From contig NZ_LN889796.1 in NCBI RefSeq assembly GCF_900009145.1, positions 333,681 through 397,680 on the forward strand: a DNA stretch of 64,000 bases. Direction: 5' to 3'. Below the pieces are notes generated by a model that made no database searches, was not told the origin of the DNA, and saw only the letters and a program-made list of their open reading frames with translations. Origin of the DNA: Planktothrix tepida PCC 9214 (GTDB lineage: Bacteria; Cyanobacteriota; Cyanobacteriia; Cyanobacteriales; Microcoleaceae). Shown here one piece after another: positions 56,233 to 64,000 of the stretch (its first letter is position 1; each line of letters begins with the position of its first letter). A program made the translations under genes and the position numbers.

Positions 56233-57978
56233 TTAAACTAATAATTCCTCTAATTTATGTTGATTCCAAAGGGTCTGATATAATCCTTTTAAGGCAACTA
56301 ATTCAGCATGGGTTCCCGTTTGAATAATATGCCCTTGATCCATGACGAAAATGCGATCCGCCGTTGCCGCTGCCGACATTTGATGGGAGATAAACACAAC
56401 AGTTTTGCGCTGGACTCCGATTTTTAAATTCTGTAAAATTTCTGTTGCTGTTTGATTATCCACACTGGAAAGGGCATCATCTAAAATTAAAAGGGGTGCA
56501 TCCACTAATAATGCTCTTGCTAACGCAGTTCGTTGTCGTTGTCCCCCGGATAATTGAATTCCTCGTTCTCCCACTAGAGTTTCATATTGTTTGGGAAAAT
56601 TCAAAATTTCTTCATGAATTTTAGCCATTTTAGCAACTTTTTCAATTTCTGATTGTTCAGCTAGAGGGTTGCCATAGGCAATATTATTGCTAATACTGGT
56701 ACTAAATAAAAAGCTTTCTTGAGGAACATAAGCGATCGCACGTCTTAAATCAGATAATGTTAATTGAGTAATATCCTGACCATCTACAAATAACTGATCC
56801 ATCTTAATATCTAATAACCGAGGAATAGCATTCGCTAAGGTTGTTTTTCCAGAACCAATAGGGCCAACAATTGCAACAGTTTCTCCTGGTTTAATCATAA
56901 AATTAACATCATTTAAAGCCGGAATTGTGCTTCTGAGATAACTATAGGTTAGATGAAAAGCACTTAACCATCCTTTAACAGGAGTGGGTAAGGGTAAAGG
57001 TTCTAAAGGATCTTTAATCCGAGGTTCAACACTTAAAATGGCTTCAATTCGATCAATACTGACTTCTCCTCGCTGATAGGTTGTAATTGTAAATCCTAAT
57101 AAAGCTGTGGGAAAAACTAAGCGTTCAACATATAAAATTAAAGCAACAAAATTCCCGATACTGAGTTCTCCATTGGCGATCGCTTCATCCCCCACTCCTA
57201 ATAAAATTAGAAAGCTTAAACTTGCAATTCCGCCTAAAATTGGGAATAAAAGATTACGGGTTTTAGCCAACTCTAAATTGGCTTCAAATAATTCCTGGTT
57301 ATGACCTGCAAAAGCTTTCCGTTCATTCTCTTCCTGAGCATAAATCTTAATTAAAGAAATCCCACTCATATCCTCCTGAATCAAATCACTAATATTTGAT
57401 AGTTTTTCCTGAACCGTCATTTGTTGATCTCGAAGCTTTCCACTAAAAACCTGCACTAAAATCAACATCAACGGATAAACTGAAATCGATAATAAAGTTA
57501 ATCGCAGGTTAATCGCTAACATGACCGGAAGGGTTAACCCGTAAGCAAATATCGTATTCGCAAGACTGAGAACGGCAAACCCTAATAAACGGCGAATACT
57601 ATCAACATCACTGGTGGAACGATTAATTAAATCTCCAACGGTACTTTCGGAAAAATAGGAAGGTTCTAAAGTTAATAAATGATTAAAAATCCTTTGCTTT
57701 AAATCAAATTCGACTTGACGACCCACCCCAAAAATAACAATGCGGGAAATCATCCGAATTACCCACATCATCGAAGCTAAAAGAAAAATCAATAATACTT
57801 GACGCTGTACCGTGTCAAACTCAATTGCAACTTGGAGTTCATCAACTACATTCCGAATTAAAATTGGAATATAAACCCCCACAGCATTAACCAGGAATAA
57901 TGCCACAATTCCTAATGTTGCTTTTTTCCAATGGGGACGTAAATAGCCGATCAGTTTTTGTAATCGAGAAGATTTCAT
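56233..57978 (-). CDS. ABC exporter (fused permease-ATPase), MsbA/multidrug type
   Basis: A 581-aa half-transporter. The N-terminal six-span domain (about 15-310) precedes an ATPase with Walker A IVGPIGSGKTTLAN, Q-loop YVPQESFLF, signature LSGGQRQRTALARA, Walker B PLLILDDALSSVDN and H-loop ISHQ. It works as a dimer exporting lipids or drugs. The IGSGKT variant lacks nothing essential. Substrate is not determined. It is alone in its unit. Confidence 0.92.
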   Translation of the reverse strand: MKSSRLQKLIGYLRPHWKKATLGIVALFLVNAVGVYIPILIRNVVDELQVAIEFDTVQRQVLLIFLLASMMWVIRMISRIVIFGVGRQVEFDLKQRIFNHLLTLEPSYFSESTVGDLINRSTSDVDSIRRLLGFAVLSLANTIFAYGLTLPVMLAINLRLTLLSISVYPLMLILVQVFSGKLRDQQMTVQEKLSNISDLIQEDMSGISLIKIYAQEENERKAFAGHNQELFEANLELAKTRNLLFPILGGIASLSFLILLGVGDEAIANGELSIGNFVALILYVERLVFPTALLGFTITTYQRGEVSIDRIEAILSVEPRIKDPLEPLPLPTPVKGWLSAFHLTYSYLRSTIPALNDVNFMIKPGETVAIVGPIGSGKTTLANAIPRLLDIKMDQLFVDGQDITQLTLSDLRRAIAYVPQESFLFSTSISNNIAYGNPLAEQSEIEKVAKMAKIHEEILNFPKQYETLVGERGIQLSGGQRQRTALARALLVDAPLLILDDALSSVDNQTATEILQNLKIGVQRKTVVFISHQMSAAATADRIFVMDQGHIIQTGTHAELVALKGLYQTLWNQHKLEELLV

Positions 57979-58302
57979 ATTTAGGTGAATAAAGTTAAGC
58001 GATTAAATGATGGGTTGGGTGTGTGTAATGCAGTTTATACAGTATAAATGACCTCTTTCTATACTGCAAATTACTGAGTCCTCTGCTTTCAGGTTCAGAA
58101 TTTTTACAATATAGTCCGGTATTGGTAAAGCTAAAGAATTACCCAAGTTGCTGATGTGTATTTTGGCTGTCATACATTTGCGATTTTAATGCTCAGGTTT
58201 ATTCAGGTTTATCTATTATAACAACTAGATGTAATCGCGTGGGGTTCAGAAACCGCGTTTCTTAAAAAATCATCCAAGAAACTGAGTTTATCCTGTAAAA
58301 AA
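57979..58302. other. 324-bp intergenic region
   Basis: It holds the ABC exporter promoter. TTTATACAGTATAAA (58034-58048) is a near-perfect palindrome that could be an operator. A degenerate AGAAACCGCGTTTCTT repeat lies at 58248-58263. No gene. Confidence 0.5.
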
Positions 58303-60411
58303 TTATTGATAACTATCCCAACAACCGACTATTTTTTTCCCTCTTTCCTCTTTTTCTGCTAACTCTAGGTTGAGTTTGAATAATTTCTCTAAAAGATCAT
58401 CATCGGGATTAAATTCATAAGCCTCCATTGCTAATTTATCTAATTGTTGATGGAGTTTATACAGTTGACTGCTAGGCTCAGTAAAATATTTGTTGTATAA
58501 TTGGGTGATTCCCCATTGTTTTTTCTCCATTTGTGCTGTCCGATATTCATGGAGTTTAATCATGGTTTCTCTGATTTTTTCAACTACCTTTTTAGTCGGT
58601 GTTTGCGGAAAGGGAAAGGTTTCAAAACAGGTTTTATGAGTGTAGCGTATTCTATCTTCTAAAGTTGAACTTTGTGCTTTTACCCAAATACGATGAATAT
58701 TTGAGGTTAATATTCCTAAGATGTAAAAATCATCTGATGCTACAATTACAGTAGAATCACCGGGTAGCCATTCTTTTTGAACCGGAATAAAAATAGACCA
58801 TTTAGAATGTCGAGGAATAGCAAAATAAAAAGATAAATTTTTAATTGCTTCCCTCATGGCCGGACGTTTTTCACCAAATCTCCACCAGTTTAACTTGGTA
58901 ATTTCTCGCCTATTTTTATCTCTTTCTGGCTTAACAGTAGCTTTTATATGTTCAAAAGGTAATTGATAATCACTAGCATCTTCTAAACTCATATCATTAA
59001 AATCAATAATCCACCTATCCGGTTTTCCATGAGGATTTCTAGCTAAATCTTTAGCATCTAAAAATTGCTTTAATACCGTGTTATTATTATCATTACTTTT
59101 AATATATCTTTTAACGTCTTCTTCTGTGATCAAAAACCCTTGTCCGGTTGGTTGAACCCCTTTAAAAGCATAATTATAATTAGCTTTAATTATACCTACT
59201 TGTGAAACATCTATGGTAGTTGTCAAAGATGAATTAATTTGTTTAACTAATTGATGATCTAAATAATATTCTTTGGGATTTTCATAACACCAATTAACAA
59301 TACTAACATGAACGGCTGCTTCACCTGACCAAACTTGTGTTGAAATTGCTTCGTGAATATAAGCATTATTTTGAGTAATATAATCTAAGGATGCTTTTCT
59401 TCCTAGCCCTTGACTAATAGAATTAGTACCCACTAATCCAGCCCTACCTTTTTGATTCATATTATCATGTGCTAACCTAAACCAATAAATACAAAAATCT
59501 ACTTTATCTTTAACATTTGAAAATTTATCGAAAACTTTTTCTATGTATTCATCTCCTAATTCTAATCTTACTTTATTTCCCCCTAAAAAGGGAGGATTGC
59601 CAATAATAGCATCAGCCTTCACCCAATCACTAAAAAGAGCATCTTTACAGATAATATTATTATCCAAAGTATCTAAAGGTAAAGCAGATTCAGTTAAATT
59701 AAACTTATCAATTGCCACCTTACGTCCTATCATTAAAGTAACTCTAGCTAACTCCACGGCAAAAGGATTAAGATCCATTCCATAAAACTGATGGGGAGTA
59801 ACAAAACTGATGTGTAATTGATCAATATTGGTAGTTTTTTTACTCATAATTTTATGAATTAAAAGCTGCTCAAGGCGTTTTAATTCCTGATAAGCAATAT
59901 AAAGAAAATTCCCACTCCCGCAAGCTGGATCTAAGACTTTATAATTGAGTAATTCTACCTGCAATTGATACAATTTCTTGAGAGTATTTGCTTCCTCAAT
60001 ACGCTCCTCCCAATACTGACTAATAGTAGGGCGAACAATGTTCATTATGTCACTTTCTGAAGTATAATGAATTCCGTAGGAATGACGGTCTTTTTTATTA
60101 ACCCAGCCTTCAAAAATATTCCCAAAAATTGAGGGTCTAACCTGACTCCAATCCTGTCTCGCAGCCACATCTAAAAATTCTAATTCTTTCTCTGTTAAAT
60201 CAATGGGATAAATTGTAGAAAATAGTCCCCCATTAAAATAATCTACACCTTTATAACGCCCAGCCGCAGTAATTCCGGTTTGATTCATTTCTCTAAATAA
60301 TCCGCCAATGATATCATAAGAGCTTAGTTTATTTTGAAGACAATCTTGTACACAAGCAATAAATAAATCTTGAGGTAATAATCCCCGATCTTCGGCAAAC
60401 ATGGCTAACAC
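58303..60411 (-). CDS. Type IIL/IIG (MmeI-like) restriction-modification enzyme, methylase and specificity part
   Basis: 702 aa as read from an internal GTG 60411. It is the MTase and target-recognition portion of a COG1002/MmeI-like enzyme: SAM motif I LDPACGSGNFLY, catalytic motif IV IGNPPFLGGN and the C-terminal helical specificity part (ETFPFPQTP and following). The missing N-terminal nuclease part is the next frame upstream (60438-61004), shifted at an A9 tract (60451-60459). The two together span about 2.7 kb, the size of a normal fused enzyme. Alone, this frame may be a methyltransferase only. Confidence 0.85.
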   Translation of the reverse strand: MLAMFAEDRGLLPQDLFIACVQDCLQNKLSSYDIIGGLFREMNQTGITAAGRYKGVDYFNGGLFSTIYPIDLTEKELEFLDVAARQDWSQVRPSIFGNIFEGWVNKKDRHSYGIHYTSESDIMNIVRPTISQYWEERIEEANTLKKLYQLQVELLNYKVLDPACGSGNFLYIAYQELKRLEQLLIHKIMSKKTTNIDQLHISFVTPHQFYGMDLNPFAVELARVTLMIGRKVAIDKFNLTESALPLDTLDNNIICKDALFSDWVKADAIIGNPPFLGGNKVRLELGDEYIEKVFDKFSNVKDKVDFCIYWFRLAHDNMNQKGRAGLVGTNSISQGLGRKASLDYITQNNAYIHEAISTQVWSGEAAVHVSIVNWCYENPKEYYLDHQLVKQINSSLTTTIDVSQVGIIKANYNYAFKGVQPTGQGFLITEEDVKRYIKSNDNNNTVLKQFLDAKDLARNPHGKPDRWIIDFNDMSLEDASDYQLPFEHIKATVKPERDKNRREITKLNWWRFGEKRPAMREAIKNLSFYFAIPRHSKWSIFIPVQKEWLPGDSTVIVASDDFYILGILTSNIHRIWVKAQSSTLEDRIRYTHKTCFETFPFPQTPTKKVVEKIRETMIKLHEYRTAQMEKKQWGITQLYNKYFTEPSSQLYKLHQQLDKLAMEAYEFNPDDDLLEKLFKLNLELAEKEERGKKIVGCWDSYQ

Positions 60412-60437
60412 ACATTGTAAAATAAAACGTTGAACAA

Positions 60438-61004
60438 TTAATTCAGAATGTTTTTTTTTGACAATCTTTCGTATAAAATTGTAAATAATTCCGCCATTCT
60501 TCGGGCTGCGATTTCAGTAATTTCTACTTGATTATTTCTAAAAACAGGAGTCCGATTTCCCAACTCCATAAAAGCAAAAGCACTCGCTCTTTCTACTAAG
60601 TTAATAACAGCGACTTTATCAACAGGTTCATCTAATTGATTATCAAAATCAAAAATCCAAAATTCATCAAAATTACAAAGGATCACATAACGAGGGCGAT
60701 TCGGTACTAAACGTTGCCAATAAGCAAAAGCTTGGGCATAATGTTTATTGAGATCCTCACCCCGTTGTTTCATCTCAATTAAAACTTTAGGTTTCCAAAT
60801 TAAATCAGCAAAACCAGTTTTACCTTTTTGGCTCCCTTTTTTGATCGCTTCCTCATATTTTGCACCCGCTTCTAAAGCACCCTCATAACCGAATGCTTTA
60901 AAAAAACGATCTAAAAAAGTTTGTGCTTCTTTTCTTTCTTGTCCTGTGATATGTTCTTTACAGAAATCAATAAATTTTTGTAAGCTTTCCGGTGTTGCTG
61001 ACAT
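60438..61004 (-). CDS. Type IIL/IIG restriction-modification enzyme, nuclease part (frameshifted from 58303-60411)
   Basis: 188 aa. It has a PD-(D/E)xK-like core in FADLIWKPKVLIEMKQRG (D, then ExK) and ends at a stop soon after an A9 run: the product ends LYERLSKKNILN. Adding one A would read SKKKHSELIVQRFILQCVLA and join the methylase frame. So this and 58303-60411 are one gene with a -1 frameshift, or are joined by slippage at the A tract. Confidence 0.85.
   Translation of the reverse strand: MSATPESLQKFIDFCKEHITGQERKEAQTFLDRFFKAFGYEGALEAGAKYEEAIKKGSQKGKTGFADLIWKPKVLIEMKQRGEDLNKHYAQAFAYWQRLVPNRPRYVILCNFDEFWIFDFDNQLDEPVDKVAVINLVERASAFAFMELGNRTPVFRNNQVEITEIAARRMAELFTILYERLSKKNILN
60451..60459 (-). 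other. A9 homopolymer at the frame junction
   Basis: Nine T on the plus strand (nine A in the mRNA). One more A restores the continuous reading frame of the restriction-modification enzyme. Such runs are prone to slippage in replication and transcription. Confidence 0.8.
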
Positions 61005-61139
61005 TTGACAATCCTTACGCTGGTTTTAACTCATTAGATAGCCTTGTAGATATAGTAATTTTTTCTAAGAGAACTTCTGTGGATTGTCAGAAACTGGGTT
61101 TCTTTAATAAACCCGGTGTCTAGTAGTTTAAAGTGTCTT

Positions 61140-62309
61140 TTAACGTTCTGGAAATAGCTTACATTCCCTAGCTGTGGGTTTATTAACTTCCCCTAAACGA
61201 GAGTTTAAAAATCGATCCATCCAATTTTCAAAATAAATCCGATTCGCTTGTTTTTGCTCAGGATCAGAGGTACTAATGGGATAGGGTGCTAATCCAATAA
61301 TGGCGGCAGTTGTTACACAATACATGGACTTTTGAAAACTTTGGCAAATTTGTACCCGTAAATCATCTTCTCCGCGACAACTATTTTGATAAATATTGTG
61401 TAAATAGTCAGGTAGAAAATGACGCATATCTTGCATTAATTGAGTGGGGGGAATTCCTGAACCCCCAATAGGTAAAGGATCGGCGTATAATGCACCATAA
61501 GCAAACTCTTTTTGTTCCAGGGGAATTTGATGGGCTTGAGCATTATAAGAAACGGTTCCCGGAAATGGAGTTCCTCGGAAAAACACCGCTTCAACATAGG
61601 GAACAGCCGTATCCATTAAAAAGGTTAATTTTGCTGATTTGGGGAGAATATCATAGACTTTATTGTTAATTTTGATGCTATAAGTAATCGGTTTATTGGC
61701 TGATTCAACTAATCCTGATAAAATATGATTCACAACATCAGGAATTGATTTAATTTCTCCGTGATCATAGCGATCAGATAGGGAAATAAACATATCACTC
61801 ATGACTCGCCAAAATTGACCTAATCCACTGTAATAGGCGAGTTGTCGAATTTGTTCGGGGAGGAATTCTGGGAAAAGACGATGCAAGGTTTGGATCATTA
61901 AATTTCCCTTTGTTTTAACTTGAATAGCCGTTTCAGCTAACTGGAGAAATTCAGGAGAATCTAAATATTGATCTAAGCCACCGCCTCCATGCCAAAACAT
62001 GGTTTTCATACAATATTCAGCATATTCAAAGTTAATTCGATCATGCCACCAATATTGCAATAATTTTTGAGTTTTTACCTCGCCATTAAAATATTTAAAA
62101 AACGGAAATAATTCTAAAAACTGTTCATTGGCAATATATATTAAATTTTTGGAATAGGCATCCAAAACAATGCCATAACTTTTTAAAATGCCAACCACTT
62201 CCACCAAATTTTCAGGATAATCGGGTAATAAAGCTTCACCAGACTCTAGGCGATAAATATACTCAGACAGAGGGTGTTGAGAAGCCGCAGAAGATTGGGT
62301 CAGAGTCAT
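61140..62309 (-). CDS. CO2 hydration protein (ChpX/ChpY, CupA/CupB type)
   Basis: A 389-aa protein of the CO2 hydration family, found only with NDH-1 complexes in cyanobacteria: MKTMFWHGGGGLDQYL, YSGLGQFWRVMSDMFISLSD and FFRGTPFPGTVSYNAQAHQI. It lies after ndhD on the same strand with a 116-bp gap. It helps convert CO2 to bicarbonate on the cytoplasmic face of the thylakoid using NDH-1 activity. No cupS follows it, which leans to the CupB/NdhD4 type rather than CupA/NdhD3, but this is only inference. Confidence 0.92.
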   Translation of the reverse strand: MTLTQSSAASQHPLSEYIYRLESGEALLPDYPENLVEVVGILKSYGIVLDAYSKNLIYIANEQFLELFPFFKYFNGEVKTQKLLQYWWHDRINFEYAEYCMKTMFWHGGGGLDQYLDSPEFLQLAETAIQVKTKGNLMIQTLHRLFPEFLPEQIRQLAYYSGLGQFWRVMSDMFISLSDRYDHGEIKSIPDVVNHILSGLVESANKPITYSIKINNKVYDILPKSAKLTFLMDTAVPYVEAVFFRGTPFPGTVSYNAQAHQIPLEQKEFAYGALYADPLPIGGSGIPPTQLMQDMRHFLPDYLHNIYQNSCRGEDDLRVQICQSFQKSMYCVTTAAIIGLAPYPISTSDPEQKQANRIYFENWMDRFLNSRLGEVNKPTARECKLFPER

Positions 62310-62425
62310 TTTGTTTAAAGTTTTGATTAAAATTAAGGTTTATTTTATTTTACAATCATATTGGAGTAAGTGTGAGAAATCACTCTGACAATTTAACAAA
62401 AAAAGTCAGAGTGACATGAGAACGG

Positions 62426-63928
62426 TTAAAGTTTTTCGGCTAGATGATGAGCAAATAAAGGTTGGGTATGGGCTAATGCTGTTGTGGACGCATCACTTAA
62501 CCTGACCATTAAATTGGGCTGAATTCCTAACACAACAATAATGAGTGCTAAAATCATAGCTGGAATGCGATCGCGCCATTGTACCGGGGGTAAATTCACC
62601 ACATATTCGGAGAGGCGACCAAAGAACGCTTTATTCATCATCATTAAGAAGTAAACGGAGGTTAATCCGGTTCCCACCATGCACAATAATGTTTGTACCG
62701 GGAACACATCCATACTCCCTCTAAAGATAATAAATTCTGCCACAAATCCCACTAAACCGGGTATCCCTGCACTCGCCATCACGGCTAAAATCATGATCGT
62801 TCCAATTAAGGGTAAACCCCGTTCTGGGTTTAATAACCCTTGAATAATATCTAAGTCTCGACTTCCCGCTTTTCGATACACGACCCCAACGGTTAAAAAC
62901 ATTAATCCAGAGATTAAACCATGACTCACCATTTGCATCACTGAACCTAACAAACTGGTGGAGTTAGCGGCAGCAAACCCTAATAAAATATAGCCCATGT
63001 GAGCAATGGAACTATAAGCCACCATTTTCTTCATATCTTTCTGATAAATGGCACAAAAGGCTCCATATAAAACGGTCACAACAGCCCAACTCGCCATCCA
63101 GGGAGAAATCACTAACCAAGCATCAGGAAATAAACCTACACCAAAGCGTAATAACCCGTAGGTTCCTAACTTTAATAAGACCCCCGCTAATAGTACGGAA
63201 ACGGGGGTTGAGGCTTCGACGTGAGCATCGGGTAGCCAGGTATGAAAGGGAACCAGAGGAATTTTAATTCCAAACCCAATTAAAAGACCTCCTAATAAAA
63301 TCAATTGTGTATTTAAGGGTAAAGAAGAAACGCCTAAAGAGGTTGCACTAATGGTATCTAAATCAAAATCAAGGGTATTAGTCAGCCAAACAATGCCTAA
63401 AAATGACGCTAAAATTAAAAATCCTGAAACTGCTGTGTAGAGTAAGAATTTAGTCGCGGCATACCCTTTATTTTTGCCTCCCCAAATCGCAATTAATAGG
63501 TAAAGGGGAATCAATTCCACTTCATAAAACAGTAGAAACAATAATAAATTTTGGGATAAAAACGTTCCCGCAATTCCAGCCGCAATCAACAAAATTGAGG
63601 AATAATACAATTGATGGCGACTAATCCCTACATTGGTACTGATAATGGCAATGGTAATTAATAAACCATTTAAAATGACTAAAGGTAAGGATAAGCCATC
63701 GACCCCTAAGTAATAATTTAATCCCAAGGGTGTAAGCCAAGGAATATATTCTTTAAATTGTAAAGAAGGATTACTCGGATCAAATAATCCCGCTAAAACC
63801 AACGACCATAAAAATAGTCCTCCCGCTATCACAATAGACAATTGACGAGCGGTTTTACTAGAGAGATTTGGCCAAAATGCAATTAAAGCCGCACCTAACA
63901 AAGGAACCCAAATTAATACACTCAGCAT
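62426..63928 (-). CDS. ndhD: NAD(P)H-quinone oxidoreductase subunit 4 (NdhD3/NdhD4 type)
   Basis: A 500-aa antiporter-like subunit with about 14 membrane helices. Conserved are LLFLLFYEVELIPLYLLI (with the key Glu) and GFGIKIPLVPFHTWLPDAHV (with the key Lys and the His-Trp-Leu-Pro-Asp motif). It is the proton-pumping subunit of a CO2-uptake NDH-1, next to the hydration protein. ndhF would be upstream, outside the window. Its start ATG at 63928 is 2 bp from a heptamer repeat tract, so no normal ribosome-binding site is present. Confidence 0.93.
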   Translation of the reverse strand: MLSVLIWVPLLGAALIAFWPNLSSKTARQLSIVIAGGLFLWSLVLAGLFDPSNPSLQFKEYIPWLTPLGLNYYLGVDGLSLPLVILNGLLITIAIISTNVGISRHQLYYSSILLIAAGIAGTFLSQNLLLFLLFYEVELIPLYLLIAIWGGKNKGYAATKFLLYTAVSGFLILASFLGIVWLTNTLDFDLDTISATSLGVSSLPLNTQLILLGGLLIGFGIKIPLVPFHTWLPDAHVEASTPVSVLLAGVLLKLGTYGLLRFGVGLFPDAWLVISPWMASWAVVTVLYGAFCAIYQKDMKKMVAYSSIAHMGYILLGFAAANSTSLLGSVMQMVSHGLISGLMFLTVGVVYRKAGSRDLDIIQGLLNPERGLPLIGTIMILAVMASAGIPGLVGFVAEFIIFRGSMDVFPVQTLLCMVGTGLTSVYFLMMMNKAFFGRLSEYVVNLPPVQWRDRIPAMILALIIVVLGIQPNLMVRLSDASTTALAHTQPLFAHHLAEKL

Positions 63929-63930
63929 AA

Positions 63931-64000
63931 ATCAGTTATCAGTTATCAGTTATCAGTTATCAGTTATCAGTTATCAGTTATCAGTTATCAGTTATCAGTT
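63931..64000. repeat. Heptanucleotide tandem repeat ATCAGTT (10+ units, cut by window end)
   Basis: ATCAGTT repeats perfectly from 63931 to the end of the window, immediately upstream of the ndhD start codon. It is the same unit as at 15673-15760. Confidence 0.95.

Overview
The window looks like chromosome of a filamentous, Planktothrix/Oscillatoria-like cyanobacterium (the genus is inference). The evidence is AT-rich DNA with many GCGATCGC-type octamers, cytM next to petG, an ndhD plus CO2-hydration gene pair, Tab2, KGK and CcsA proteins, a cyanobacterial tmRNA tag, and blocks of heptanucleotide tandem repeats typical of this group.

Layout. 1-1.2 kb: trailer end of a CRISPR array with no cas genes in view. 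1.2-8.3 kb: small membrane protein, tRNA-Phe, a GT39-like glycosyltransferase with TPRs, a broken AbrB/PIN toxin-antitoxin pair, a pentapeptide-repeat protein and a large DNA-phosphorothioation-associated methyltransferase with duplicated flanking domains. 8.4-15.7 kb: PBP2, phosphoesterase, Nudix, tRNA-Thr, cytM/petG and a phospholipase D-type synthase. 15.7-16.7 kb: gene-poor repeats. 16.7-22.9 kb: serS, a WD40 protein, a ferric-reductase-like membrane protein and a divergent two-component system. 23-25.6 kb: tmRNA beside a decayed Tn7/CAST-like mini-element that contains an ISL3 remnant and truncates a Uma2 gene. 25.7-33.3 kb: TPP riboswitch-thiC, stress protein, sigma factor, ccsA, dnaJ. 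33.4-45.3 kb: secreted protein, CHASE hybrid kinase, ABC permease, hisC, Rpn, Tab2, avtA. 45.3-49.9 kb: GDP-fucose and exopolysaccharide genes. 50.3-58 kb: sensor kinase, clpX, repeats, DUF1349, ABC exporter. 58.3-61 kb: MmeI-like restriction-modification gene split at an A9 tract. 61.1-64 kb: CO2-hydration protein and NdhD of a CO2-uptake NDH-1 complex.

Functional links. gmd-fcl make GDP-L-fucose, which the neighbouring sugar transferase and glycosyltransferase could use for surface polysaccharide; both of the latter have the same 14-bp motif upstream. ndhD and the hydration protein act together in inducible CO2 uptake. CRISPR, the phosphorothioation-associated methyltransferase, the Type IIL-like enzyme, toxin-antitoxin debris, Uma2 and Rpn make this a defence- and mobile-element-rich stretch, though several of these genes are broken or frameshifted.

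Most notable: paired arrays of TGTCG motifs at 23855-25246, with mirrored 19/20-bp spacing, next to tmRNA (probable ends of a CRISPR-associated or other Tn7-like transposon); the A9-split restriction enzyme; the bookend duplication in the methyltransferase; and a C-to-A switch in the last base of the CRISPR repeat along the array.
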